This document shows positions 1 through 6,937 of a DNA stretch of 29,230 nt, in pieces. The position numbers were made by a program, and so were the translations under genes. The notes under the pieces were generated by a model that was not told the DNA's origin, made no database searches, and was given only the letters and a program-made list of their open reading frames with translations. The DNA comes from CAZAYY01 sp964489525 (GTDB lineage Bacteria; Chloroflexota; Anaerolineae; Anaerolineales; JABWBV01): positions 1-29,230 of the forward strand of contig CAZAYY010000037.1 of the NCBI GenBank assembly GCA_964489525.1. The letters run 5' to 3'. Positions within the stretch are counted from its first letter, which is position 1. Each line of letters starts with the position of its first letter.

Positions 1-196
1 CAGTATCCGCCTCCACGAACCTGGACAGGCTGGCATCGTACCAGCGGGCGTTGTAGTACATCAACCCAAAATCATCGGCGTGGGAGAACTGGCCGGTGTA
101 GGTGTAGCCGGTTTGCAGGGCGTTGCTGCCACCAGTGGTCACGGTAAACCGCTGAGCCTGGTTCAGGTTTTGGGAATAGTATTGGTTGGTGATCAC
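1..196 (-). CDS. RHS-repeat core fragment, partial at left edge
   Basis: Reading the minus strand from 196 towards 1 gives an open frame with the signature of the RHS-repeat-associated core: GYTYTGQFSHADDFGLMYYN followed by ARWYDASLSRFVEADT. This matches the family pattern in which a YTGQ block, a GL.YYNARWYD block and a RF..ADT block come just before the variable C-terminal tip. RHS proteins are usually very large secreted or wall-associated shells carrying a toxin tip. Here the frame is closed upstream by TAA at 215-217, and the only start-like codon is GTG at 196-194, with AGGAGG at 205-200 only 3 nt before it. The repeat region that should precede the core is absent. It is therefore either an orphan core plus tip or a 5'-truncated remnant. 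The tip lies outside the window, so its activity cannot be judged. Confidence 0.7.
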   Translation of the reverse strand, partial: MITNQYYSQNLNQAQRFTVTTGGSNALQTGYTYTGQFSHADDFGLMYYNARWYDASLSRFVEADT

Positions 197-634
197 AGCC
201 CTCCTCTCCGTTTCTTAGCCGCCCCCTGGTGAAAAAACAACCCCTGGGCAGGCCCCCGCAAACGCTTGAAAAAATTCTCCCTGCGCCCAATCGTCCCCCC
301 TGGGCTTGTTTCCACTATACCGGACGGGTTGCAAAATGCGCAAGGGTCATTTGTCATGAAAATTACAGGACGTTTGTCATTTGATGATTTGCGCTGCGCC
401 GCATATTGGGTTGCCCGTAAGCCCACTTCGGGTAATTTTCTTCCAACCCATCTTGTCAGCCCTCCGGGCTTGTGCGTGCGCTCCTCTTGTAGTTGCGGCT
501 TCCGCCGTGTCTCCCCTTTGCCCAGGTGACTGTCACCTCCAGGGTGGCTGTCACCTTGGGTTCCGATAATCTACGAGCCGCCTGGTGAAGCCAGGGGGGA
601 TGGGTTGAACGTGAGGGCACCCCACTGGGTTGGG
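197..634. other. non-coding gap with direct/inverted repeats
   Basis: No convincing gene was seen between the RHS fragment and the first rightward operon; open frames here lack recognisable domains. The stretch holds the palindrome AGGTGACTGTCACCT at 524-538 and a near copy, AGGGTGGCTGTCACCT, at 541-556. It also has a small CCCG...CGGG stem candidate around 414-434 and an AGCCC-tcc-GGGCT stem near 460-472. None has a following T-run that would make it a clear terminator. Confidence 0.5.
524..556. repeat. GTGACTGTCACC palindrome, two adjacent copies
   Basis: AGGTGACTGTCACCT (524-538) is a 7-bp inverted repeat around one central base. It is followed 2 nt later by the imperfect copy AGGGTGGCTGTCACCT (541-556). 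The same core appears as both arms of the 14-bp inverted repeat at 23365-23403, in another intergenic region. Recurrence only between genes suggests a dispersed palindromic repeat or a protein-binding site. Confidence 0.6.
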
Positions 635-663
635 TTAGCAGTTCCCCCCAACCATGATAAAAT
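635..663 (+). promoter_or_regulatory. sigma-70-like promoter for the RR-GNAT-RR operon
   Basis: TTAGCA (635-640), a 17-nt spacer, then TAAAAT (658-663). A start 7-8 nt after the -10 box falls on the ATG at 671, which would make the short ORF there leaderless. Prediction from consensus only. Confidence 0.4.
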
Positions 664-670
664 CATAAAA

Positions 671-724
671 ATGTTCTTCCTTTGGGCTGGTTTTTCGCCA
701 AACTCCCTGGAACAAAAACCATGA
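671..724 (+). CDS. possible 17-codon leader ORF overlapping the response regulator
   Basis: An ATG at 671 opens a 17-codon frame encoding MFFLWAGFSPNSLEQKP. Its TGA (722-724) overlaps the ATG of the downstream response regulator as ATGA. The regulator has no evident Shine-Dalgarno site of its own, so coupling to translation of this short frame would explain how it is initiated. The ATG sits 7 nt after a TAAAAT -10 box, the arrangement of a leaderless message. The peptide matches no family I know, and a 17-codon frame can arise by chance. The ATGA junction repeats the junctions between the next genes in the same operon, which makes it more credible. Confidence 0.3.
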   Translation: MFFLWAGFSPNSLEQKP

Positions 725-1098
725 AAAAAATTCTGCTGGTTGAAGATATTGAAAACAACGCAACGATTGTTCGCAAAATCGTTGAATCTTTGGGCTATGC
801 CTTCTATTGGGCAGAAAATGCTGAAACCGGGCTGAACATGGCCCTGGAGTTGCTGCCCGATTTGATTTTGCTCGACCTGGGGCTGCCCGATGTAGATGGG
901 CAAACCCTTTCGGTTTGGATGCGCAGCGAGCCCAGCCTGCGCGGCATTCCGCTGATTGCAATGACCGCCTGGCCGGAAGAAACCGCCCGGATGATGGTGA
1001 AGGCCTATAACCTGGATGGCTACATGGGTAAACCCTTCCGGCTGAAAGAATTGGTTGACCTGATTCAATCCTTTGTGGCAAAAACCCCGGCAGCATGA
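721..1098 (+). CDS. receiver-only response regulator
   Basis: 125 residues forming a single CheY-like receiver domain with no output domain. Acidic pocket E8-D9, phospho-acceptor D52 (LLDLGLPDVDG), T82 and K104 (GKPF) are all in the expected places, so it should accept phosphate from a histidine kinase or phosphotransfer protein and act through protein contacts. ATG 721 is chosen because MKKILLVED is the normal N-terminus of the fold; an in-frame TTG at 682 would add a tail of no recognisable kind. It is the first full gene of a three-gene set in which each stop overlaps the next start. No kinase is adjacent; the two soluble kinases at 15599-17410 and 20234-22318 are the nearest candidates. 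Resembles DivK/Spo0F-type phosphorelay intermediates in architecture. Confidence 0.92.
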   Translation: MKKILLVEDIENNATIVRKIVESLGYAFYWAENAETGLNMALELLPDLILLDLGLPDVDGQTLSVWMRSEPSLRGIPLIAMTAWPEETARMMVKAYNLDGYMGKPFRLKELVDLIQSFVAKTPAA

Positions 1099-1934
1099 GC
1101 TTAACCCTGGTCCCCGCGAGCCAATACAGCATTGAAGAGCTGACCACAATCTACAACCACACCCGGGTAGATTACCTGGTGCCGATGCCGATGAGCGTGG
1201 ATGTGCTGGCGGAATACATTCACGATTTTGATGTCCGGCTGGACCTCTCGGCGGTGGCGCTGGATGAAGATGGCCAGTTTGCCGGCCTGGGCATGCTTGG
1301 CCAGCGCGGCGATCTGGCCTGGGTAACCCGCCTGGGGGTGATTCCCGATGTCCGGCGCAAGGGCACGGGTGCAGCCATTATGAATCGCCTGCTGGAAGGC
1401 GCCCGGCAGATTAAGGCGCGGGCAGTTTACCTGGAAGTGATCAAGAACAACACCCCGGCCTACAACCTTTTCCTTAAAAATGGTTTCACCGAAACGGAAG
1501 AATACCTGGTGATGCGTCGTGCCCCAATTCCACCGACCCTCGAACCCCAGGGCAAGCTGAGCTGGCTCTTCAGGAAAGATGCCCTGGCGCTGCTGCGCAC
1601 CATCCCACACCCGCTGACCTGGATCAACGCCCGGTCTTCCATGGAAAACGCCAGCAACCTGCAAGGCTTTCGAATTTCCCTGCCCGATAGTTCTAAAGGA
1701 TGGTTGGTTTACCGCCACAAAAAGTTCTCACTGACCCACCTTGTGTTGTATACTGAGGAAGGTGACCCGGTTGGGGTCGCCAAAAACTTATTGATTTATC
1801 TTCACCGCCAATACCGCCGGGAAGATACCTATGCGGAAAACATTCATGTTTACGACCCCCATTTGCCTGCGTTGCAGGAATTGGGGTATTTCGAGGCTTT
1901 TCGGCGGATCGAGATGAAATTGGAGTTGTCCTGA
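1095..1934 (+). CDS. GNAT-family N-acetyltransferase, two-part
   Basis: 279 residues. The first 145 or so form a GNAT fold: strand beta4 (WVTRLGVIPDVRR) leads into the acetyl-CoA pyrophosphate loop RRKGTG-A (R88 to G92), then LYNLFLKNGF-like motif B (PAYNLFLKNGF, 121-131). Residues 146-279 form a second domain ending in LQELGYFEAFRRIEMKLEL, which resembles the last part of another GNAT fold but lacks the R/Q-x-x-G-x-G/A loop, so it is probably a substrate-binding or inactive repeat. The acceptor (amine, peptide or protein) cannot be told from sequence. Start ATG 1095 overlaps the preceding TGA (ATGA), and its own stop overlaps the next start, giving strict translational coupling between two response regulators. 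That context suggests a sensory or regulatory role, by inference. Confidence 0.85.
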   Translation: MSLTLVPASQYSIEELTTIYNHTRVDYLVPMPMSVDVLAEYIHDFDVRLDLSAVALDEDGQFAGLGMLGQRGDLAWVTRLGVIPDVRRKGTGAAIMNRLLEGARQIKARAVYLEVIKNNTPAYNLFLKNGFTETEEYLVMRRAPIPPTLEPQGKLSWLFRKDALALLRTIPHPLTWINARSSMENASNLQGFRISLPDSSKGWLVYRHKKFSLTHLVLYTEEGDPVGVAKNLLIYLHRQYRREDTYAENIHVYDPHLPALQELGYFEAFRRIEMKLELS

Positions 1935-2305
1935 TGCCTGGTTTAACCGCACTCGTGATTGATGACAGCCGCCAGATGGCAGATGACATTTGCCGGATGC
2001 TCTCTTTTTTGGATATTGTTGCAAAGCCGGCCTATGGTTCACGGGCCGGCATCATGTCTCTGCAGCCTGCTCGCCCTGACCTGGTTTTCCTGGATATCAA
2101 TATGCCGGGTGTGACTGGCTTTGATGTTCTGCACTATATCAAGCGCGACCCTGCCCTGGCTGCAATTCCCGTTTTTATCGTATCCTCGGAAAACCAACCA
2201 GAAACCATCCAGCGCGCCCTGGCTGAGGGCGCCGCAGCTTTCTTGCTCAAACCCCTCGACCTGGATACATTAGAAAACACCCTCAAGGCGCACAAAATGA
2301 TCTGA
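1934..2305 (+). CDS. receiver-only response regulator
   Basis: 123 residues, one receiver domain and nothing else. Acidic pair D10-D11, phospho-acceptor D54 (FLDINMPGVTG), S84 and K106 (LLKPLD) are intact. The sequence differs clearly from the receiver at 721-1098, so the pair is not a recent duplication. Its ATG overlaps the TGA of the acetyltransferase gene (TGATG), placing it third in the coupled operon. With no DNA-binding or enzymatic output, it probably works as a phosphate relay or by binding a partner, possibly the acetyltransferase encoded beside it. The following intergenic gap of 78 nt contains the start of the peroxiredoxin transcript. Confidence 0.92.
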   Translation: MPGLTALVIDDSRQMADDICRMLSFLDIVAKPAYGSRAGIMSLQPARPDLVFLDINMPGVTGFDVLHYIKRDPALAAIPVFIVSSENQPETIQRALAEGAAAFLLKPLDLDTLENTLKAHKMI

Positions 2306-2383
2306 TCTTCACCCCCCTTTAATATTTCACCGGGTAGATTTGGTAAAATCTGCTCGGTTTAATCTTTAATCAGGAGAAAAAAC

Positions 2384-2860
2384 ATGGCCCTTGAAACTGG
2401 TATGCTCGCCCCCGACTTTACCCTGTTGGATGAAAACGGACAGCCGCACACCCTTTCTGCTTATCGCGGCAAGGCAGTTGTGTTGTATTTTTACCCCAAG
2501 GACGACACCCCCGGCTGCACCACGGAAGCCTGCAATTTCCGCGACGATTACAGCGCTTACGAAGAGGCGGGTGTGGTCATCCTCGGCGTCAGCCCGGACG
2601 ATGCCAAATCCCACGCGAAATTTAAGGCAAAATTCAGCCTGCCGTTCACCCTGCTGGCCGATACCGACCACGCGGTGGCGTCTGCTTACCAGGCCTGGGG
2701 CCCGAAAAAATTCATGGGAAGGGAGTATGAAGGCGTGCTGCGTTCCACTTTCCTGATTGCCCCGGATGGCAAGCTGCTCAAGGTGTTTGAAAACGTCAAA
2801 CCTGCCGACCACAGCGCCGAAGTGCTTGAAGCGCTTCGGGCAAACCTGGCTGCGTCATAA
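2384..2860 (+). CDS. bcp: thioredoxin-dependent peroxiredoxin, Bcp/PrxQ type
   Basis: 158 residues, normal length for Bcp/PrxQ. It reduces hydrogen peroxide and organic hydroperoxides using thioredoxin. The motif YPKDDTPGCTTEAC carries peroxidatic C45 and resolving C50, the five-residue spacing of the atypical two-cysteine Bcp group, with T42 in the active site. RSTFLIAPDGKL near the C-terminus supplies the conserved Arg. The start is supported by AGGAGA at about 2371-2376, 7 nt before ATG 2384. A TAAAAT element at 2344-2349 is a possible -10 box, but I see no -35 at the right distance. Cytoplasmic, no signal peptide. It stands between the response-regulator operon and the oxidase cluster, and a separate promoter precedes the oxidase genes. 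Confidence 0.95.
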   Translation: MALETGMLAPDFTLLDENGQPHTLSAYRGKAVVLYFYPKDDTPGCTTEACNFRDDYSAYEEAGVVILGVSPDDAKSHAKFKAKFSLPFTLLADTDHAVASAYQAWGPKKFMGREYEGVLRSTFLIAPDGKLLKVFENVKPADHSAEVLEALRANLAAS

Positions 2861-2946
2861 TTGAATTCAATGCATGCCCGTTTGTGATAAGGGATGGTTA
2901 TCCTGGAGAATCATGGACAATTTTGGTCTAAATTATCCTTTATACC

Positions 2947-2974
2947 TGGACAATTTGCAACCGGGCATTATAAT
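2947..2974 (+). promoter_or_regulatory. promoter of the cytochrome oxidase operon
   Basis: TGGACA (2947-2952), 16-nt spacer, perfect TATAAT (2969-2974). It leaves a leader of about 100 nt before ATG 3083. It is the best -10 match in the 222-nt gap between the peroxiredoxin and the oxidase genes. Confidence 0.55.
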
Positions 2975-3082
2975 ATCTGCCACCTTTCCCTTGCATTTTC
3001 GTTTCACCGAGGTCATATTTCATAGGTACACCTGCCCGGTCTGTTCCGGGTTTTCGTGTGCCTGAGTTGATGAGGATAATCT

Positions 3083-4111
3083 ATGAAACAACTCAAACAC
3101 TTTCTGATTGTCGGGTTGATGGTTGCCGTTTTTACGGCGGCTTTGGGTTTCTTCTTTGAAACCGCGCCCATCCTGCCCCAGGCCGCCAGCCGCCAGGCCG
3201 AGCCGATTGACCAGCTTTTTGGCTTCCATTTTTGGATCATGGCCTTCTTATTCTCGTTGATCGTCGGTTTTATGCTGTACAGCATTGTCGCCTTCCGCCA
3301 GAAGCCCGGCGAGCTGCTGGACGGCGACCACATTGAGGGCCACACCGGGCTGGAAATTGCCTGGACCGTGCTGCCCCTCGTGATTGTGGTCGCTTTTTCG
3401 TTCCTGGGTGGGCAGGCCCTTTCCGATACGCTGCGGGCAGACCCCCAGGCGATTCGGATTAACGTCACCGCCCGCCAGTGGGATTGGAGCTTCTACTATC
3501 CGGAGTACGACATTACCACCGATGTGCTTGCCCTGCCGCTGGACCAGCAGGTGCTGCTGCGGCTGCGCTCTGAGGATGTCATTCACTCCTTCTGGGTGCC
3601 CGAATTCCGGGTCAAGCAGGACCTGCTGCCCGGCGACCAGGTGCGCGAGCTGCGGATCACCCCCACCGAAGAGGGAACCTACCAGTTGGTCTGCGCCGAA
3701 CTGTGCGGTACCAGCCATGCCTATATGGTGAAAGATGTCCTGGTGCTTTCTCCGTCTGAATATGACGCCTGGATCCAGGCTGCTATTGCCGCCGACCCGT
3801 CCAAATCCGAAGATCCGGTCGTGCGCGGCCGCCATTGGGTCACCATTAATGGCTGCGCAGGCTGCCACAGCACCAACGGCGCCCAAATTGTTGGCCCAAC
3901 CTGGAAAGGCATCTATGGCCGCACCGAAACGCTGACCGATGGCACCAGCCAGGTGGTAGATGATGCCTACATCCTCGAATCCATTCGCGAACCCAGCGCC
4001 AAGATTGTCCAGGGTTTCAATTCCCCCAGCGTGATGCCCGCCTACGGACCCGATAAACTCACCGATGAGCAGATTGCGGACATCATCGAATATATGAAGA
4101 CGCTGAAATAG
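3083..4111 (+). CDS. ctaC: cytochrome c oxidase subunit II with fused cytochrome c (caa3 type)
   Basis: 342 residues. Hydrophobic segments at about 6-24 (signal/anchor), 48-71 and 91-113 are followed by a periplasm-facing cupredoxin domain carrying the binuclear CuA site: H168, then CAELCGTSHAYM giving C204, E206, C208, H212 and M215. The aromatic electron-entry patch QWDWSFYYP is present at 132-140. After a short linker, residues about 245-342 form a class I cytochrome c with heme motif CAGCH (C258, C261, H262) and a likely axial Met in SVMPAYG (M318). Electrons would pass from the fused heme c to CuA and on to subunit I. TGAGGA at 3071-3076 is a good ribosome site. It is first of the structural genes and 37 nt from subunit I. 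Confidence 0.97.
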   Translation: MKQLKHFLIVGLMVAVFTAALGFFFETAPILPQAASRQAEPIDQLFGFHFWIMAFLFSLIVGFMLYSIVAFRQKPGELLDGDHIEGHTGLEIAWTVLPLVIVVAFSFLGGQALSDTLRADPQAIRINVTARQWDWSFYYPEYDITTDVLALPLDQQVLLRLRSEDVIHSFWVPEFRVKQDLLPGDQVRELRITPTEEGTYQLVCAELCGTSHAYMVKDVLVLSPSEYDAWIQAAIAADPSKSEDPVVRGRHWVTINGCAGCHSTNGAQIVGPTWKGIYGRTETLTDGTSQVVDDAYILESIREPSAKIVQGFNSPSVMPAYGPDKLTDEQIADIIEYMKTLK

Positions 4112-4148
4112 CCCGGCGCTTGCCGTTTGATTTTGCGGAGGTAGTTTT

Positions 4149-6005
4149 ATGAATTTTCTGAAAAAGTTTGTCTCGCTTGCAATGGTGCGCGGCCTGGCTG
4201 CCCAGGTTGCCGGCACAGTTCTGGGCATGGCCCTCGTGATGGGCATTCGTGCCATCATGGGCCTGGAACCCTGGAAAGCCGACCCTGCCTGGGTGGTCGG
4301 CGGCATTTTTGGCACCATCGCCTTTATGCTGGGCACCGGCGTGCTGCACGATTGGATCGAATGGTCCAAAGGCAATTCCACCCCCGACCACCATGTCGAA
4401 CCCCAACACGGCTGGGAGCGTTTCTTCAACGTCTCGACCGACCACAAGGTGATTGGCATCCAATACGGCTTCACCTCCATCCTGGTGTTTTTGCTGGCCG
4501 GGCTGTTTGCCCTCATCTTCCGCACCGAGCTGGTTGCGCCTGAACTGCAGTTCATTCGCAACCTGGATAACTTCAATACCTTTGTGGGCCTGCACGGCAT
4601 TATGATGATTGGTGCAATCCTGCTTGGGGTGGGCGCCATGTCCAACTATCTTGTGCCGCTGATGATTGGCGCAGATGATATGGCTTTCCCTCGTCTGAAC
4701 GCCTTCGCCTACTGGATCAACATCCCCGGCGTGGTGCTGCTGACGGCCACCCTGTTTGTGGGCGGCTTCGATTCCGGCTGGACGGGCTACCCTCCCCTCA
4801 GCAGCAACCTGGGCAAGGTGGGCTTCCAGACCTTTTTCATGGGCGTCTACTTTATCGGCCTTTCGTCCATCACGGGCGGGATTAACGTCATCGTCACCAC
4901 CCTGCGCATGCGCACCAAAGGCATGACCATGTTCCGAATGCCCATTTTTGTTTGGGCTGCTTTTGCTACTGCCCTCATTCAGTTTTCCGCCACCCAGCTC
5001 ATCGGCCTGTCGTTCCAACTGGTTATGTTCCAGCGCCTGTTCGACATGAGCTTCTTCGATGCCACGCGCGGCGGCAACCCGGTGCTGTTCCAGCATCTCT
5101 TCTGGTTTTACTCTCACCCGGCGGTGTACGTGTTCGTCCTGCCTGGCCTGGGCATCATCAGCGAGCTGCTGCCGGTCTTTGCTCGCAAGCCGCTGTTTGG
5201 GTATAAATGGATTGCCATGTCGTCCCTGGGCATTGCCCTGGTGGGCTTCTTTGTGTGGGCGCACCACATGTTCACGTCCGGCATGGCGGAATACCTGCGG
5301 GTGCCTTTTATGTACAGCACCCTGCTCGTAGCCGTGCCCACCGGGGTGAAGTTCTTCAGTTGGGTCGGCACCATGTGGCGCGGGCGGCTTTCGTTCCCCA
5401 CCCCCATGCTCTTCGTCATGGGCGCCATCACCATCTTTCTGCTGGGCGGCATCAGCGGCCCGCCAAATGGCACCGTAGCCACTGACCTCTATCTGCACGA
5501 CACCTATTGGGTGGTGGGGCACTTCCACGCCACCATGTTCGGCGGCTATGTCTTCCCATTTTTTGCGGCCATTTATTTCTGGTGGCCCAAAATCACTGGA
5601 AAGAAATATAATGAAACCCTCGGCAAGCTGCATTTCTGGCTGATGTTCCCGGCGTTTTATTTGCAGTCGGTCAGCCAGATGTGGGTGGGCCTGCAGGGCA
5701 TGCGCCGCCGCATCGGCGACTACGACCCCGGCCTGGGTGTGGACCTCGGCCAGGTAATGGTCACGGTGGCGGGCTACCTGATTGCCCTGTCGGTCATCGT
5801 TTTCATCATCAACGCCATCCGCAGTTTGCGCTCTGGAGAGGCCGCCGAAACCAACCCCTGGCATTCCCGCTCCCCGGAATGGCAGATTGAAGGGCCGGTT
5901 CCCCAGCACAACTACGACACGCCCTTTGAGGTGGTCGGCGAACCGTATGACTACGGCCTGCCCGGCTCGGTGTATACCCGTCCCCAAACCGCTTCCGGCG
6001 ATTGA
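4149..6005 (+). CDS. ctaD: cytochrome c oxidase subunit I, A2 subfamily
   Basis: 618 residues, the heme a / heme a3-CuB subunit that reduces oxygen and pumps protons. Ligands visible: H149 (heme a), H323 with cross-link partner Y327, H372-H373 (CuB), H458 (heme a3) and H460 (heme a). K401 in PTGVKFFSW is the K-channel lysine, and D177 in GADDMAFPRLN is the D-channel entrance. The helix VI motif is YSHPAVY, with alanine where A1 oxidases have the proton-gating Glu and with the Tyr-Ser pair that defines the A2 subfamily. The canonical start STDHKVIG lies at residue 96, so about 80 extra residues with two hydrophobic segments (about 16-38 and 48-66) precede it. CGGAGGT at 4136-4142 supports ATG 4149. 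Confidence 0.97.
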   Translation: MNFLKKFVSLAMVRGLAAQVAGTVLGMALVMGIRAIMGLEPWKADPAWVVGGIFGTIAFMLGTGVLHDWIEWSKGNSTPDHHVEPQHGWERFFNVSTDHKVIGIQYGFTSILVFLLAGLFALIFRTELVAPELQFIRNLDNFNTFVGLHGIMMIGAILLGVGAMSNYLVPLMIGADDMAFPRLNAFAYWINIPGVVLLTATLFVGGFDSGWTGYPPLSSNLGKVGFQTFFMGVYFIGLSSITGGINVIVTTLRMRTKGMTMFRMPIFVWAAFATALIQFSATQLIGLSFQLVMFQRLFDMSFFDATRGGNPVLFQHLFWFYSHPAVYVFVLPGLGIISELLPVFARKPLFGYKWIAMSSLGIALVGFFVWAHHMFTSGMAEYLRVPFMYSTLLVAVPTGVKFFSWVGTMWRGRLSFPTPMLFVMGAITIFLLGGISGPPNGTVATDLYLHDTYWVVGHFHATMFGGYVFPFFAAIYFWWPKITGKKYNETLGKLHFWLMFPAFYLQSVSQMWVGLQGMRRRIGDYDPGLGVDLGQVMVTVAGYLIALSVIVFIINAIRSLRSGEAAETNPWHSRSPEWQIEGPVPQHNYDTPFEVVGEPYDYGLPGSVYTRPQTASGD

Positions 6006-6028
6006 TTTTTGAACCAGGAGAGAGTTAA

Positions 6029-6265
6029 ATGGTAAACCCCAAAGAATCCACCCCCGGCCCCAAGAAGGCGGATTACAGCACCAACCAGCTTGTGCTGTAC
6101 ATCCTGGCTATTCTGACGGTTGGTGAGTATATCCTCGGCGCAATCGCCACCACAGGCATCGCGGCCTTGATGATGTTTATTGCCCTTTTGAAGGCATATT
6201 TTATTATCAAAGATTACATGAATATCGGCCGCTTGTTCGCCGGTGATGAGGAAGGTCATTCATGA
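6029..6265 (+). CDS. ctaF: small cytochrome c oxidase subunit IV
   Basis: 78 residues, matching the prokaryotic subunit IV family in size and pattern: a polar N-terminus, then closely spaced hydrophobic segments (about 22-37 and 40-60) with the motif ALLKAYFIIKDYMNI typical of these subunits. Its role is structural or in assembly of the oxidase, with no cofactor. AGGAGA lies at about 6017-6022, just before ATG 6029. The gene overlaps subunit III by 4 nt (ATGA at 6262-6265), so the two are probably translated together. Confidence 0.9.
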   Translation: MVNPKESTPGPKKADYSTNQLVLYILAILTVGEYILGAIATTGIAALMMFIALLKAYFIIKDYMNIGRLFAGDEEGHS

Positions 6266-6867
6266 GCGCAGATACTTCAAACTCCCATGAACACGCTTCA
6301 GAGGTTTCCCTGGCGAAATACCGCTGGAAGTCGGTGAACAACCGCATGGCCCTCTGGCTGTTCATCATTTCCGATGCCCTCGTCTTTGGTGGGCTGCTGG
6401 TGGCGCGCTTTAACCTGATGGGTGATACTCGCCCTGACCTGGCCCAGGAATTGGGCCTGATTGTGACCATCGTCCTGCTCTTCAGCAGCTTCTTCATGAA
6501 CCGGGCAGAGATTGCTATCGGCGCAGGCGACACCAAAGCCTTCCTGCGCAACACCATGGTTACCATCGTCCTGGGCACCCTCTTCACGGTGGGTGTGGTT
6601 GGTGTGGAATGGCCGCTGGCCGCCAGCCATGTGGAAAAGGGCAGCGTGGCCTACTCGCTGTTTTACACCATGACCGGTTTTCACGCCTTCCATGTGCTCA
6701 CGGGCGTGGTCTTTTTGCTGATTGTCTGGAACAATGGCCGCAAGGGCCTGTATAACGCCGAACGCCATTTTCCGGTTGAGGCGGCCGCCATCTACTGGCA
6801 TTTTATTGACGTGGTCTGGGTATTCTTCTACCCGGCAATTTATCTTATTGGCAAGCCGCTGCTCTAA
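6262..6867 (+). CDS. ctaE: cytochrome c oxidase subunit III
   Basis: 201 residues, the short five-helix form of subunit III. The first membrane segment has the family motif NRMALWLFIISDALVFGGL, and later segments include GFHAFHVLTGVVFLLIVW and the closing YWHFIDVVWVFFYPAIYLIG. Subunit III stabilises subunit I and guides proton uptake; it binds no metal. ATG 6262 overlaps the stop of subunit IV. The gene ends the block of structural subunits, and the 70-nt gap after it contains a GC-rich stem-loop before the assembly genes start. Confidence 0.95.
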   Translation: MSADTSNSHEHASEVSLAKYRWKSVNNRMALWLFIISDALVFGGLLVARFNLMGDTRPDLAQELGLIVTIVLLFSSFFMNRAEIAIGAGDTKAFLRNTMVTIVLGTLFTVGVVGVEWPLAASHVEKGSVAYSLFYTMTGFHAFHVLTGVVFLLIVWNNGRKGLYNAERHFPVEAAAIYWHFIDVVWVFFYPAIYLIGKPLL

Positions 6868-6881
6868 AAAACTCCCGGCGG

Positions 6882-6927
6882 GCCGGGGTGCACCCCCGGC
6901 TGCCGGTTTTGCAGCCGCCTGCCCGGC
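6882..6927 (+). promoter_or_regulatory. GC-rich stem-loops between structural and assembly genes
   Basis: GCCGGGG-TGCA-CCCCCGGC (6882-6900, one extra C in the right arm) is followed by CTGCCGG (6900-6906) able to pair with CCGGCAG at about 6921-6927. The second stem abuts the ribosome-binding region of the Sco gene (ATG 6938). There is no T-run, so an intercistronic RNA structure fits better than a strong terminator. Confidence 0.45.
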
Positions 6928-6937
6928 AGGTTAAAAA

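Noticed and set aside
193..426. 77-residue minus-strand frame upstream of the RHS fragment
   Set aside because: No recognisable domain, no ribosome site, low-complexity basic composition; more likely non-coding sequence.
2860..2871. ATTGAATTCAAT palindrome after the peroxiredoxin gene
   Set aside because: Short, single, AT-rich and without a following T-run; not enough to call a terminator or operator.
4083..5987. 634-residue minus-strand open frame opposite subunit I
   Set aside because: Composition (His, Gly, Gln, Ala rich) is that of an antisense shadow of a GC-rich membrane protein gene; no domain or ribosome site.
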